The translations under genes and the position numbers were made by a program. Below are positions 39,671 through 50,284 of a stretch of 64,000 bases of DNA, one piece after another (the first letter of the stretch is position 1; each line of letters begins with the position of its first letter). Below the pieces are notes generated by a model that did not search any database, was not told where the DNA came from, and worked only from the letters and a program-made list of their open reading frames with translations. Where the stretch lies: positions 16,296,216 to 16,360,215 of the forward strand of contig NC_063261.1 of assembly GCF_019578655.1 (NCBI RefSeq), written 5' to 3'. This stretch comes from Ricinus communis. Its lineage: Eukaryota; Streptophyta; Magnoliopsida; Malpighiales; Euphorbiaceae.

Positions 39671-39836
39671 ATGGTTCTTCTTCTTCTTCGTCGTCATCAT
39701 CATCTTCTTCTTCTTCTTCTTCTTCTTCTGTTATTGCACTTCCATGGCTGCCTAGTACACCCCTTTGGAAGTTATTTACAGTCCATACTCCAATAGGTAT
39801 TCCTGTTTCAAGGACAAAAGTAAACACCTCTCTCTC
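39671..39836 (+). other. Possible orphan first exon or transcribed leader
   Basis: An ATG in a good context (aaaATGG) at 39671 opens into TTC/TCA trinucleotide repeats (39675-39729). In the ATG frame the peptide is a short Leu/His-rich one. A second frame reads poly-Ser followed by 'VIALPWLPSTPLWKLFTVH' and ends at a possible donor (aaaa|gtaaac) near 39831, but has no upstream ATG. The GC content is higher than in the surroundings. No matching downstream exon was found before the viral insertion. It could be a 5' leader, a gene fragment or chance. Confidence 0.2.
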
Positions 39837-40904
39837 TCCCTATATAATTAACCTTTTGCATAACTTGCCCTATCCATATTTCTGCATGCCAAATTTGTTA
39901 AGATATGTTAGATTGATCATTTTTTTAACTTTGTATTTAGTTTTAAATTTTAATTTGTTCTAGTTTGGTCTTTTAATTTAATTTTTTTAATTATTCATTT
40001 TTCTAAATAAAATAATAATGTACATTGTTATTTTATCAATCCCTGATAAAGATTGCTAAATTAATTAGAATAAAAATAAAATTTAAATAATTAAAATCAA
40101 ATGAATTAAAAATTAGAAACTCACTTGAATGATTGTTGATATAATTACTTTGATATAAATAGATCTCAATCATGGGACATAAATTTTATAACGAAAAATA
40201 TAAAGAATAGAGAATCAAAATCCTGAGAAAAAAATAGTGAAGTGTTCTTCTATTCATTGCGCAACCAAAGTTCTACTTATATATGGTTTAATGCGGAGTC
40301 AATTACTTTTAATATCTTGATTTTAATATTTCTTTAAAAAAATATAAAAGATTTTTTTATTTTTTTATTTTTTATCAAATCTATGGAATTTATAATTTTT
40401 AATATTTTTAAATTACAATTTTCATTATTTTTTGATAAAGCAATCGAAAAACAATTGAAGAATAATTTTAAAAAAATTAAAAAATAACTACATCGTAAAA
40501 TAAGTTAAAAAAAATGATCTTTTCAAAAATAAAAAGTTTACACGGTAAAAATTATATTTTATTAATTTTAAAATATTTTTGAAAAATTTTCTATTTCTTT
40601 TAATCTTATTTTTAGGTTGCGTTCCCAAATAGAATATCTTAAGAAATGTCCCCTAATTCATAATTACATTACGTCCCAAACAGTCTAAAATGATTATTAA
40701 TAATTAAATGGTCATGGCGCAATTAAATAAGTCTTGGCATATAACATTAAATAACTAGAGAAAGAAAAAGCATAAAAGAATTTACGCATTAGTAAATCAT
40801 AAAAGTATCATTAATGAACTTAATCATCAAATATTATATAAATATAATATATCAATGTTAATAGGGAAATGATTAATTAATTAGTAGCTCGACAATATAA
40901 TAAT
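39837..40904. other. AT-rich DNA left of the viral insertion
   Basis: No gene. The phrases 'gcgttcccaaatagaata' (about 40620) and 'tacgtcccaaacagtcta' (about 40670) resemble the end sequences of common plant MITEs, but no complete element was defined. Confidence 0.45.
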
Positions 40905-41091
40905 ACAGATCATTGCAGTCCAATATCAAAACCACGGATATGATTTTGAAGTTCAACATATAAAAGGGACAAGAAATCTCATCCCAGATTTCTTATCCAG
41001 ACTGTCAAAACCACAGCCGAAACACCAACCTATTGTCCTCCTCACCTCAACGGTTAATTTTCCTATAATCCTCATGGCTTCTTCGTCCTAA
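40905..41091 (+). pseudogene. C-terminal end of viral RNase H / polyprotein
   Basis: One open frame here contains 'YDFEVQHIKGTRNLIPDFLS', the usual last block of retroelement RNase H (HxxG...N...DxLS). It ends at a TAA at 41089-41091, which would be the natural end of the polyprotein. The start is cut by the insertion edge. The remainder of the domain is found at the other end of the element, near 47314-47600. Confidence 0.85.
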
Positions 41092-41130
41092 AAAAACCCT
41101 CTGCAACCTCCCTCACTACCAGACATTCCC

Positions 41131-41837
41131 ATGAATCTCACAACAAGACAAGTCACTGATTTTGCCAAAAATATGATGTTCCATTATTTGGCAACTATCC
41201 AACAAACTTTCTCACTGCCCATTCAACCCAATTTCTTTTACCCAGATTACCCTTGGTGCCTAATTCATCACATCTCTCCTTCCCATCCACAGATTGAAAG
41301 TGAATTATGGTTTCTATGGTGTCTTTCCACAGTTTGTTATCACGCTATTGACATACCAGTTATGGATCTCCTATACTTCTTCAATAGTGAAACAAATACG
41401 GGAACATATCCATGGAAATACCTCACTTGGTTCAAAACCCCATACCAATGGAAAAGGGAACTCCTCGAGGTTATTCATGAAAACAAATTATTTACAGACC
41501 TTACCTTCAGTTCTCAGAAGACACTTATGCAACCCAAAACATCTGTCATTATTGGAGGACGATTGAAATACCTTTGCATCTTGCTCCTCCAACAATTACA
41601 AAGGATATAAAGCAGGCTCTACAACTAAGAAATGAATTAGGGACGACTGATGTTTCTACACCATTAGTCTGCACTTACAATGGACATCTATGGACTGAAC
41701 ACTCCATTATTGAACATTCCACTTTTCCTATACTACCAACCCCACTGGATGATCCGAATCTGACCAGTGAACAGAAGGATGTCATTATGCAAGATTCTCA
41801 ACCTATGGATGATGATGACTATGACAGTGTTTTCTGA
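41131..41837 (+). pseudogene. Second viral frame of unknown function, frameshifted
   Basis: Frame 41131-41610 (starts MNLTTRQVTDFAKNMMFHYL) continues in another frame at about 41574-41837 and ends in an acidic tail. Together these cover about 235 codons with a single apparent frameshift near 41570. The region lies between the end of the polyprotein and the intergenic promoter region. Florendovirus-like genomes have a downstream ORF of unknown role in this place; I see no motif that assigns a function. It is rich in aromatic residues (Trp, Tyr, Phe). It is better preserved than other parts of the element. Confidence 0.6.
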
Positions 41838-42127
41838 GCTGGCAACAATAGTGGTGCGTACGCTGGACATAAAGATAAGTCTTCTCCTCAATAATTCAAA
41901 ATGTAATGAAAAGATGAAATATCAATTTCATTTTTTACAGTGCATTATTTTCTATTTTTCACATGTGTTATGTAAGTGTATCGTCTTATTAGGCATGTGA
42001 GCTGTCAGTATATTATTAGACCTATCTTTTGTAAGTGGAAAATCTCATCTCTTCCTCTAAGAAAGACATGTGTCAAAGATAAAATTTTCACCTTATCTTT
42101 TTCTGTCGTATTGTATTTACACTTCTC

Positions 42128-42135
42128 TATATAAA
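42128..42135 (+). promoter_or_regulatory. Viral TATA box (tatataaa)
   Basis: TATATAAA stands in a 600-base non-coding stretch, about 300 bases before the primer-binding site and after pyrimidine-rich and AAAG-rich sequence. This is where the pregenomic RNA promoter of a pararetrovirus is expected. Whether it is still active is unknown. Confidence 0.65.
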
Positions 42136-42433
42136 GGGAAGTCGACATGTAACGAAGTAAGCAAGTTTTCCTTTCATCTATGAGCATAATATTCTTCTCT
42201 CTCATGGCTTTCTAAATCTTTCATCTCTTCTTCTCGATCCATTGGCAATGAGCTGATTGCTTGCACGATCTATTCTTCTATGATCCAAAAGGGCTAACTC
42301 GGCTATAAGAATCAAAAAGAGCAGAAAGACCTGTCATTGCGAGGTGCCTCTATACGGTCTTAGCTTGAGAATTTCTCCTGCCTTGAGTTTACAGCATGAG
42401 GATTATATAGAATGAACAGCTCTCGGCCTTTTT

Positions 42434-42451
42434 TGGTATCAGAGCCATGGT
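42434..42451 (+). other. tRNA-Met primer-binding site of the pararetrovirus
   Basis: 'TGGTATCAGAGCCATGGT': the first 14 bases are complementary to the 3' end of plant initiator methionine tRNA (which is matched by TGGTATCAGAGCCA). This is the minus-strand primer site used across Caulimoviridae and many plant LTR elements. The ATG inside it (42447) is also the first codon of the next open frame. Confidence 0.92.
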
Positions 42452-43210
42452 GACAGAGAAGAGAAATCCAGCTATCATGACTTCGGAAATCACTACTCAC
42501 ACCTCTACTCTACAACTCTCTCCTTCTTGCAGAAAAACCATATCCAATAAAATTGACCATCTTGTGGAGATTTCTCATATTCCTGAGAATGTCCAAATTG
42601 AAAACACTTTTGTACCTATTATTAACCCATATAATATCTTTAAAAAACAGAACTTTGTTAGAAAAACCTTCAACCAAATCATCCACAAACAACCCTTATC
42701 CGTAAAAGAATATGTTCAGTCTTCCTCTCTTTCACAATGTTCTCTTACTTCTACCACTCAAGAGCAGTATGTTATTCTTGAGATTCCAACATCTTTCATA
42801 GAACAATGGAGGAAACAGGGATACACACATCTACATCTCGGTGCTGTCAGGCTAGTCCTCTCATATCATGGCAGGATGGGTCTACCAGTTACGGCCCGTA
42901 TGTCGCTTTTAGATACCATATATCTTAGATACGAGCATGCAGTGATCCCTATCTGTCAACTGCACTCAAGGTCCAAGTCCAGATCACTGGAGCAAATAAA
43001 GTGACCGATGCTCTCTCTGTGACCCTGCACCATCAGATTGTCTACAGATTATAAGATCATGCCTTTAATCTCCAGATCCCAGGCTTTCAAGCCTCCTCTG
43101 ATGCTTTATTTATTATAGCTGAATCAGGCCAAATTCCTACAATAGTCCAGGCCCCAAGGCAACTGAAAAGAGAAGATCTGCAGAAGTTAATCCCAACTGA
43201 ATAGGTAACC
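42447..43210 (+). pseudogene. Viral movement protein region, broken
   Basis: An open frame from 42447 to 43004 carries the 30K-superfamily block typical of caulimovirid movement proteins ('QGYTHLHLGAVRLVLSYHGR', then 'GLPVTARMSLLDTIYLRYEH'). The frame then hits a stop; similar-looking sequence continues in other frames to about 43200, including further stops. Movement proteins enlarge plasmodesmata so that virus can pass between cells. This copy is truncated and frameshifted. Confidence 0.8.
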
Positions 43211-43312
43211 AATTATGAAAAGCTTCAGGTATCTCAGGCCAAGCCTGTTGAAGCCACTGACCTTCTTTTTGTTAACCAAAAAGATGGTACTGTAAAGACA
43301 ATTTTTACAAAA

Positions 43313-43768
43313 ATGGGAGAATCTTCTTCTGCACCTTCTATCTTTCAGGCATCAATGATACAACATGTGTCTAGACCTAGGGAAAAGATCCCTATCCACT
43401 CGTTCCAATCCTCTTGGCATCATATTTATGCAGCCAGAATAAAGGGACACTTTATTTGGGATGTTGACCCAGGAATGTGCAGATCAGACTGCACCTGTGG
43501 AGATGATCTCAATTTTGCTGAGCCATGTTTTCAACACTCTAAGCAAAATCCAAGAGGCATGACTCCAGAAACACCATGTTCAGTCATGGAACCAAGACCG
43601 GATGATCGGGATCCAGACGGTCCTTGGATTGGCATCCACAGGAAACAAAAAGAAAATCAGAATAAAGCTCCTCTTCCTATGTATAAGGAAGTCTTAGGTC
43701 TTCTTGCAAAAGAAGGAAAGACTGTCATTGACATCACCTTTGATGAAATGAAGGCACTTTTGGCCTAA
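43313..43768 (+). pseudogene. Viral polyprotein region between movement protein and capsid
   Basis: A 151-codon frame with a Cys/His cluster ('MCRSDCTCGDDLNFAEPC') and a Pro/Asp-rich stretch. It lies between the movement and capsid regions in a frame different from both. No enzyme motif is visible. A stop at 43766-43768 ends it. Its function is unknown, and it may be part of a long polyprotein in the ancestor. Confidence 0.55.
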
Positions 43769-44566
43769 ATGGGAGTTGTATTTGGGAACAAGCCTTCTGC
43801 TACTTGCAGAGAAGAGACTCATTCTGATTTACCAGGAGTTTAACCACCCCATGCAATCCAAAGCTGCTTCATGATCCAGCCTGAAGATTTTCCTCCTCTA
43901 GGGAAGTCCGAAAATAAAAGATCGGAGATCCTCCCCTCAAGGATTACTCCCTCATGATCCATAGAACCTCTCACTCCACCAGAAGAGGTCCTGAATTGGC
44001 AGACCTCAAATTCCATAGTTCAGAATTCCTATATGAAGAAAATAGATGGAAAATTGGATCAGGCTCTTCATTTGGCTCACAAGTTGGGCCAGAAGTTGGA
44101 CACCTTCTCTTAAGAAGTACTCCAACTATATTCTTCTCTCACCGCCAAATATCAAGCCTTGGATAAAGAGCTTCGAGTTCCTCAACCAATTACTCCAACT
44201 TTCATTCAGAAGAAAAATGAAATCTCAAGACTCAAAAGACAGATTGATCAAATTGAACATGATCTTAGAAAAGATCAGTCAAATACAATCCCTTCCTTCA
44301 CATCAGCAGCCTCTACATCTTCTGCTATTGCTCCCTCATATTACTCTTCATTTCCTTTCCTCCCACAGCCAGAATAAGAAGGAACTCTCTACCAACCTTT
44401 TGGCACCTTTTCACATTTATACCCAAAAGACTCCTTAACCCAACAAAAGAAAATATCTCCTCCTTCAGTTTCTAAAGAAAAATTACCATAACAATCACTC
44501 ATCAGTCCTTATGATTCTGATTCTTCCTCAAATGCCTCGGAAATAGCTGATATCACAGAGATTCTT
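43769..44566 (+). pseudogene. Heavily broken viral segment upstream of the capsid
   Basis: About 800 bases hold only short overlapping frames (for example 44046-44438 and 44159-44377). One of these contains a Lys/Glu/Asp-rich stretch that would suit a coiled coil ('EISRLKRQIDQIEHDLRKDQ'). Several frameshifts and stops are needed to explain it. It is probably the N-terminal part of the capsid region. Confidence 0.45.
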
Positions 44567-45709
44567 ATGAATACCTCTACTACTGAACCCAGCCCAGAAG
44601 TAGTGGAACCTGAAGATGGTCCAGAGGATGCACAGTCATTTTTTGCTCCTACTGGAGCCTCATACCCAAGGTCAAAACCGACAACTGGCACAGGACCTTG
44701 GTTCTCCTTTGATGATTTGCCTCCATCAAAATGGAAGGATAAGCTTTCTAAATTACTGGCATGGATTGATCTCCATATGACTTTTGATAGTGCCACACTT
44801 AAACAAGTTCTTACTGAATTTGTCACGAGATTCACACGAAGTCTAAGAGATTGGTTCCAGTCACAACTTGAGTATACCAGGCTCCAATTTGTGACACTAC
44901 CAACTCCTTCAGCTGCGGTCACAGTCCTCCATAATCAGTTCCTTAGAAGTTATGATATTGTAATACGACAACAAAAACAAGAATACTTTGATCGAAAGTG
45001 TTGTTCGTTGAAAATAAAGGATCTGGAAAGACATTATTCTGCTATGTCAAAACTATATTATGTTATTGGAGGATATGACGGTGATGATACATTGAAATAT
45101 ACTTTCATCACCTCATTACCAGATGAGATACAACCAGAAGTTAACAACATGATCACTGCAACAAAGAAACCAGTCACCTCCATCACTCTTGGAAAAATTT
45201 GGCAATTCACTCTCTCTTCCATCAAGAGATTATGTGACCAACAAAAATTATTCAGAAGGTTATCTCAGCAAGATTTGATTGTTCAAAAGGCCTGTAATAA
45301 AGATCATCTCAGAATTAAATGCAAAGCCTCAAACTGCATCTGCTCCAGTCATAAAAAGAAGATTGGGCATCATTTTCAAAAATACCCGTGCAGAAACAAA
45401 GAATTCAGAGGAAGAAAGCCGCGCTCAAAAGGATTCAGATATTTCCGGAAAAAGAGGAATCAAGGCCACAAATCAGACAGATGCTATATCTGCCGAAGAA
45501 AGGGACACTATGCTAAGAACTGTCCCCAGAATCCGGAAAAATCAGTAAAAATGATACAGCAAGTCAGCATGTCTATGTCTCTTCCAGATTCATTTGAAGA
45601 GGATATAGAATCGCTCCTATCAGAACAAGACAATCTTACTCCAGAGAGTCTCTTTGGAATAGAGGCAGAATATTCAGACTCCACTGAATCCCTAAACCCT
45701 AGACTCTGA
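44567..45709 (+). pseudogene. Viral capsid protein with zinc knuckle (380-codon frame)
   Basis: The longest surviving frame of the element. It begins acidic, has a central region with 'WKDKLSKLLAWIDLHMTF', a Lys/Arg-rich stretch, and a CCHC zinc knuckle 'CYICRRKGHYAKNC' at 45482-45523 (CX2CX4HX4C). It then has an acidic tail. This is the layout of caulimovirid capsid proteins, where the knuckle binds RNA during packaging. It ends just before the protease region, which lies in another frame. Confidence 0.8.
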
Positions 45710-45731
45710 TGATAGTGAGATTCCAATTCTG

Positions 45732-46328
45732 ATGATCAGTATCTCCTCAAAAGAAGAAGAAGATATCTTGACAAATGTGATGCAGTACCCTTTCTCTCCA
45801 TATCTACTTCCTAAGTTATCTCAGCTTGCTACCAAAATTCCTCCAGTTCCTTATGTTCCTGTACAAGTCTTGCCTTCAAAGTATGCAAAACCTGTTCCAG
45901 TTATAGCTTTCTTTGACACTGGAGCTCAAAGAAGCATGATGAATCCCGAAGTCCTTCCATTTGAATACTGGAGGTCTCATGATCAGTTTTTTAGAGCAGC
46001 AAATGGTCAAACTTTCAAGACTACTCTGATCACAAAGCAAAAAATCGGGATACAGTTTTTCCCTGATTGCGTGGTATGGACGTACATCATTGGCTCAAAT
46101 CTCCCAAACAAAGACCTCTTAATAGTGTTTGATGTTTATCATCAGGCTCAGAAGCTCCAGATTCTTCCCAATGGTATAAAATTCAAGAGACATTTTCGTC
46201 CATACACAGATACCTCTCATTTGTTCACTATAGCAGAGACAGAACCACCATTCTTACAATACAGAGAAAAATTCCTTCCTTTTTGTCCAGAATCCCATTC
46301 ACATCTCCAACATCCTCTTCCCTTATAG
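45732..46328 (+). pseudogene. Viral aspartic protease region
   Basis: The frame contains 'VIAFFDTGAQRSMMNPEVLP'. The catalytic Asp-Thr-Gly is at 45915-45923. Retroviral-type proteases of this kind cut the viral polyprotein. A stop at 46326-46328 separates this frame from the RT region, so the polyprotein is interrupted here. Confidence 0.85.
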
Positions 46329-46406
46329 AAAAATCTCCAGTTCTATATCAGCCTCCCTTTCAAGCTCAATGAAGATATCAACCCAACAAAGGCCACTCAT
46401 CTAGGA

Positions 46407-46988
46407 ATGTCTCCTACAGACCTATCCCTTGCCAGATCAGAATGCTTGACTCTGTTACAACAAGGCCTCATTGAGCCCACAACCTCACAATGGGCATGTC
46501 AAGCCTTTTATGTGGAAAAAAGGTTTGAGAAGTTACGAGGAAAAAAGAGACTTGTTATAGATTACAAGCCTTTAAACCATTTCTTGCAAGATAACAAATT
46601 CCCTCTCCCTCGAATTTCGAACCTAAAAGTCCATATCCAAAAGGCCCAGTTCTATTCAAAATTTGACCTCAAAGCGGGTTTTTGGCAATTGGGTATCCAT
46701 CCCTCAAAAAGATACAAAACAGCCTTTTGTATCCCAAACACCCAATATCAATGGACAATCATGCCTTTTGGACTCAAAACAGCTCCTTCACAATTTTAAA
46801 AAACCATGATAGAAATCTTTGGGCTTATCCTTTACTCCTCCCTGATCTACATTGATGACATTCTCCTATTCTTGGAAACAGCTGAGGAACATCATCAACT
46901 TCTGAAACAGTTCCTTGCTATCATCCAAAAGTATGGCATCATGCTGTCAGAAAAAAAAAAAAGAGTCTTACTGGCCAACAAGAGATAG
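46407..46988 (+). pseudogene. Viral reverse transcriptase region
   Basis: The RT blocks are in order: 'KRLVIDYKPLN', 'FDLKAGFWQLGIHPS', 'KTAFCIP', 'MPFGLKTAPSQF', and the catalytic box 'YIDD' at 46848-46859. An in-frame TAA at 46797-46799 interrupts the domain between 'PSQF' and the YIDD box. A frame change follows an A-run at about 46949-46961. The enzyme would copy pregenomic RNA into DNA, and this copy cannot. Confidence 0.9.
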
Positions 46989-46999
46989 AGTTTCTTGGC

Positions 47000-47640
47000 A
47001 TGTACTTCAAAAACGGCCAATACACGTATGGTCCACATTTAACAAAGGAGCTTGATTATTTTTCAGATGAGAATCTCTCTGTAAAGCAAATACAACAGTT
47101 TCTTGGAATACTCAATTATGTCAGAGAAGCCATACCACACCTGTCCAGTTACACATGTCATCTTTCTAAGATGCTAAAAAAAGACCCTCATCCTTGGGGA
47201 ACATACCAGACTACAGCTGTCCGGAGACTAAAAGAATTGGCTCACAATCCTCCACCTCTCACCATTCCATCCACAGGAGATCTTATCCTTCAGACGGATG
47301 CGTTTGATCATGCGTGGGGGCCATTCTCCTTGAAAATCTCAACAACAAGGAACAACTGTGTGGTTATGCGTCAGGACAATTTTCTTCTTCAGAAAAGCAT
47401 TACCACTCAACCTACAAGGAGATCCTGGCAGTCAAATACGGGGTAAAAAAGTTTGAGTTCTTCCTGATTGGACAACACTTCCTGGTTCGGATGGATAATT
47501 CTTCATTTCCAAAAATCCTTGAGTCCAACCAAAAGACCTTACCAGAACCTCAATTATTGAGGTTAAAATCTCACTATAAAACAAAAGAAAAGAATTTCAG
47601 TTCAAGGTTTTGTTGCTCAATCCTCACTTTCCATGTATTT
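47000..47640 (+). pseudogene. End of viral RT and first part of RNase H, truncated
   Basis: Two frames (47000-47446 and 47314-47661) share the domain with a frameshift near 47315. Visible RNase H landmarks are 'LQTDAFDHAWG', 'YKEILAVKYGVKKFEFFL' and 'MDNSSFPKIL'. Recognisable viral sequence stops soon after 'EPQLLRLKSHY' (about 47575); beyond that the frame is AT-rich host-like DNA. The missing last block of RNase H is at the left edge of the element (40905-41091). Confidence 0.8.
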
Positions 47641-49271
47641 ATTAGTTTATTAATTGATTAAGTCTAAAGTATTATTTAATTTTTATAAAATGCACAATAA
47701 ATCGTGAACTACATAATAAGATAATCATCTCTCTGTATGTATTATAAAAATAAAAATTTACTAATCCAGAAAAATTAAGGACACATATTTTTACGGTTCG
47801 AATTAAGTATCAAACATTAATACCCATAATAAATTTTTAATAACGGATATTTTTTTTGTATCGATTAATATATTAGTAACTTGGTTTTCTCAAAACCTTT
47901 ATAAAATAAATATCAAAATAAAGGAAATCAAATGCATCAAAAGGACAACTCCACAAAGAAATGTTTTGAGAAACAAGACAAAATAAATAAAAAACCCCAA
48001 ATATGAATAAAGGCCTTTAGGATTTTGTCACTAAGCTTTGTCAAAGTGAACAATAATGCCTCACAATCTGCAAACTCTTTGTCCTATTATATTTAGTTGA
48101 TCAATCTTTATTACTTAACTTTTGTGCCATTACATAAATAAATTCCCTAGCAGACCAATGCCACTTTACAAGAAGATCATGTTTTTGGGATACTATTTTT
48201 TCTTTTCTTCAATGCCCTTTGCTAAAGATCTAATATGCATTGTAAAAGTTCACAGCCTTATACCACAAACAAACACATTAAAATCTGCCAAGTCTTTTGT
48301 TGTTTTCTGGTCCAGAATTTGCATTTAATAATGTCAAAAATTATGCATGCATGTTATTATTTGCATTGAATTTCCCATCAAATGCCTTTTGTGTTTTTTC
48401 AAGTGATTTTGGTGCATATTTAAGGATTTTATGTCTTCGGCTAATTTGTCCCAATTACCAATGGAATGTTTATAAATTAATTTATAAACTTACACTAATT
48501 TAAATTTGTTCCGTTTTTGTAATTGACGATTTACTTAATAAAACAGTAGAATACGATAAAAACTATTTTAAAAAATTATATTTCTTTTTAAATAAATTTA
48601 ATATAAATAATATATAAAAAGAACTACTTTTTTGTTTGACAGGACAAAACTAAAAATTTTATTCAGTTAAATAAGTAAATTTTTTAATATATATATTTTT
48701 AACACCCAATAATAGAAATTCAAATCAGAAAAATAATCCAAGGTTTCTATTATTAATTTAATATGTATTAGTGATGCATGCAAGATCCTTTTAGGAGGCC
48801 GGAATCCTCTTTTTCCACAACTCTCACAGTAAAGACTGTTGACAATTTTATCACTAATTTTTTTTCTTTTTCTTTTTTTGGAATGTGCGAATCAGAGATA
48901 ATAAATATTTTATTTTCTTATGTTTTTTAACCTTTAGCCCAAAAGAATATTTTCAAATGAAGTAAAAAAAATATTAATAATTAAATGAATTTCTAAGAAA
49001 AATTTTAAAATCTCTCTCTCTATATATATATACATATATATATATATATTGTTTCCTTGATGAGATTATATATAAACGAAATGAAAATTCAAGGAAATCA
49101 AGATATATGATTCATAGAGCTGAAGGAATTTTGTAGGTTATCCAAGAAGAGTTTGTAGTAAAATTTACGATTTCTGGTTCAGTAAAATAATAATATTTTT
49201 TAACATTTTTTTTATTATATAAAAAATATAAATTAGTTTTTGAGCCCGTCTATAAAGCGAGATATAAGATC

Positions 49272-49447
49272 AATTATTATATTTTTAATTTAATTTAATT
49301 TATTATTTTAATTAGAAATAATTATCAATTTTAAGAGAATAAAACTATAATGGACTTACATAACACTAATTATTATGTTTTTAATTTAATTTAATTTGTT
49401 GTTTTAATTAGAAATAATTATCAATTAAGGGAATAAAACTATAATGG
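49272..49447. repeat. Tandem duplication, two units of about 80 bp
   Basis: Unit 1 (49272-49352) and unit 2 (49368-49447) both run from 'aattattat' through 'aattagaaataattatcaat' to 'aaaactataatgg'. They are nearly identical apart from a few substitutions and a short deletion, with a 96-base period. This is a recent local duplication in non-coding DNA. Confidence 0.85.
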
Positions 49448-49857
49448 TATATGTAGAATAGAGAATTGTAAAATGATAAGGTTACAAAACATATAATTTG
49501 ATAGCCATTTTTATCTTGTGCGTATATATTATTATTAATTACAGTTGTAAACATTACATATATTAATAATTAAATTTAAATAAAATAAAATAAGATCAGT
49601 CTTAAAATAACTAAATATTTAATAATAAGATTATTAAAACACGTAACTAAGTAATTTCTATAATTCATATTGATATATAAATTTATAAATAAAATGATTA
49701 AATAAAACTTTTAATATAATCAAGCAAAAATAATAAAAATTACTAACTTGAATTGTGCCAAGTCATAAAACTCCTCAACGAATTAAAATAATTTTTTTGA
49801 GTATATCTTTTGAGAGTTTTTAAAAATAAGATTACAAATTATTGTAATGCTATTCCA

Positions 49858-50228
49858 AAGGTTAAAGATAAAATTGAAAATGAAGATGAAGATGTATAAT
49901 ATAGAAAATATGAATGACAAAATAGTGATTCATTTTAAAATGGTTGCGATGATAAACAATGATTTTTTTTCTAATTATCAAAAGGGAGATCATGAGAAAT
50001 AAGATTAGCAAAATATAAAAATTAGTGTTGTTAATAATATATATAATTAATAGAAGAGATGTATATAATTATATTAATATTAATTACTAATTAATATGAT
50101 TTTAAAAATGAAAATAGTTATTTTATAAAAATTAAAACTAAAAACTCAGTACAAACTAAAAATATGTCTTAAAAATTATAAAAAAAAAAATTTAAGCGAG
50201 GAGAGAGAAAGTAAGAGATAAAATATTC

Positions 50229-50284
<56 letters not shown>

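Larger units (their letters stand above)
40905..47640 (+). mobile_element. Degenerate endogenous pararetrovirus (Caulimoviridae), circularly permuted
   Basis: About 6.7 kb carries every hallmark of an integrated plant pararetrovirus: tRNA-Met primer site, movement protein, capsid with zinc knuckle, aspartic protease, reverse transcriptase, RNase H and a TATA-bearing intergenic region. There are no long terminal repeats and no integrase. The map is permuted: the C-terminal end of RNase H lies at the far left and the first part of RNase H at the far right. The order movement protein, capsid, protease, RT, RNase H plus a separate small frame downstream is most like petuvirus/florendovirus types, but the genus is not settled. 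Coding parts lie in at least three frames with several stops, so it is non-functional. The outer limits are approximate (within tens of bases), and no target-site duplication was seen. Confidence 0.9.

Noticed and set aside
39837..40904. LTR of a retrotransposon left of the viral region
   Set aside because: No matching direct repeat is found on the right side (47641 onward), and there is no integrase; the gene set and the primer site fit a pararetrovirus better.
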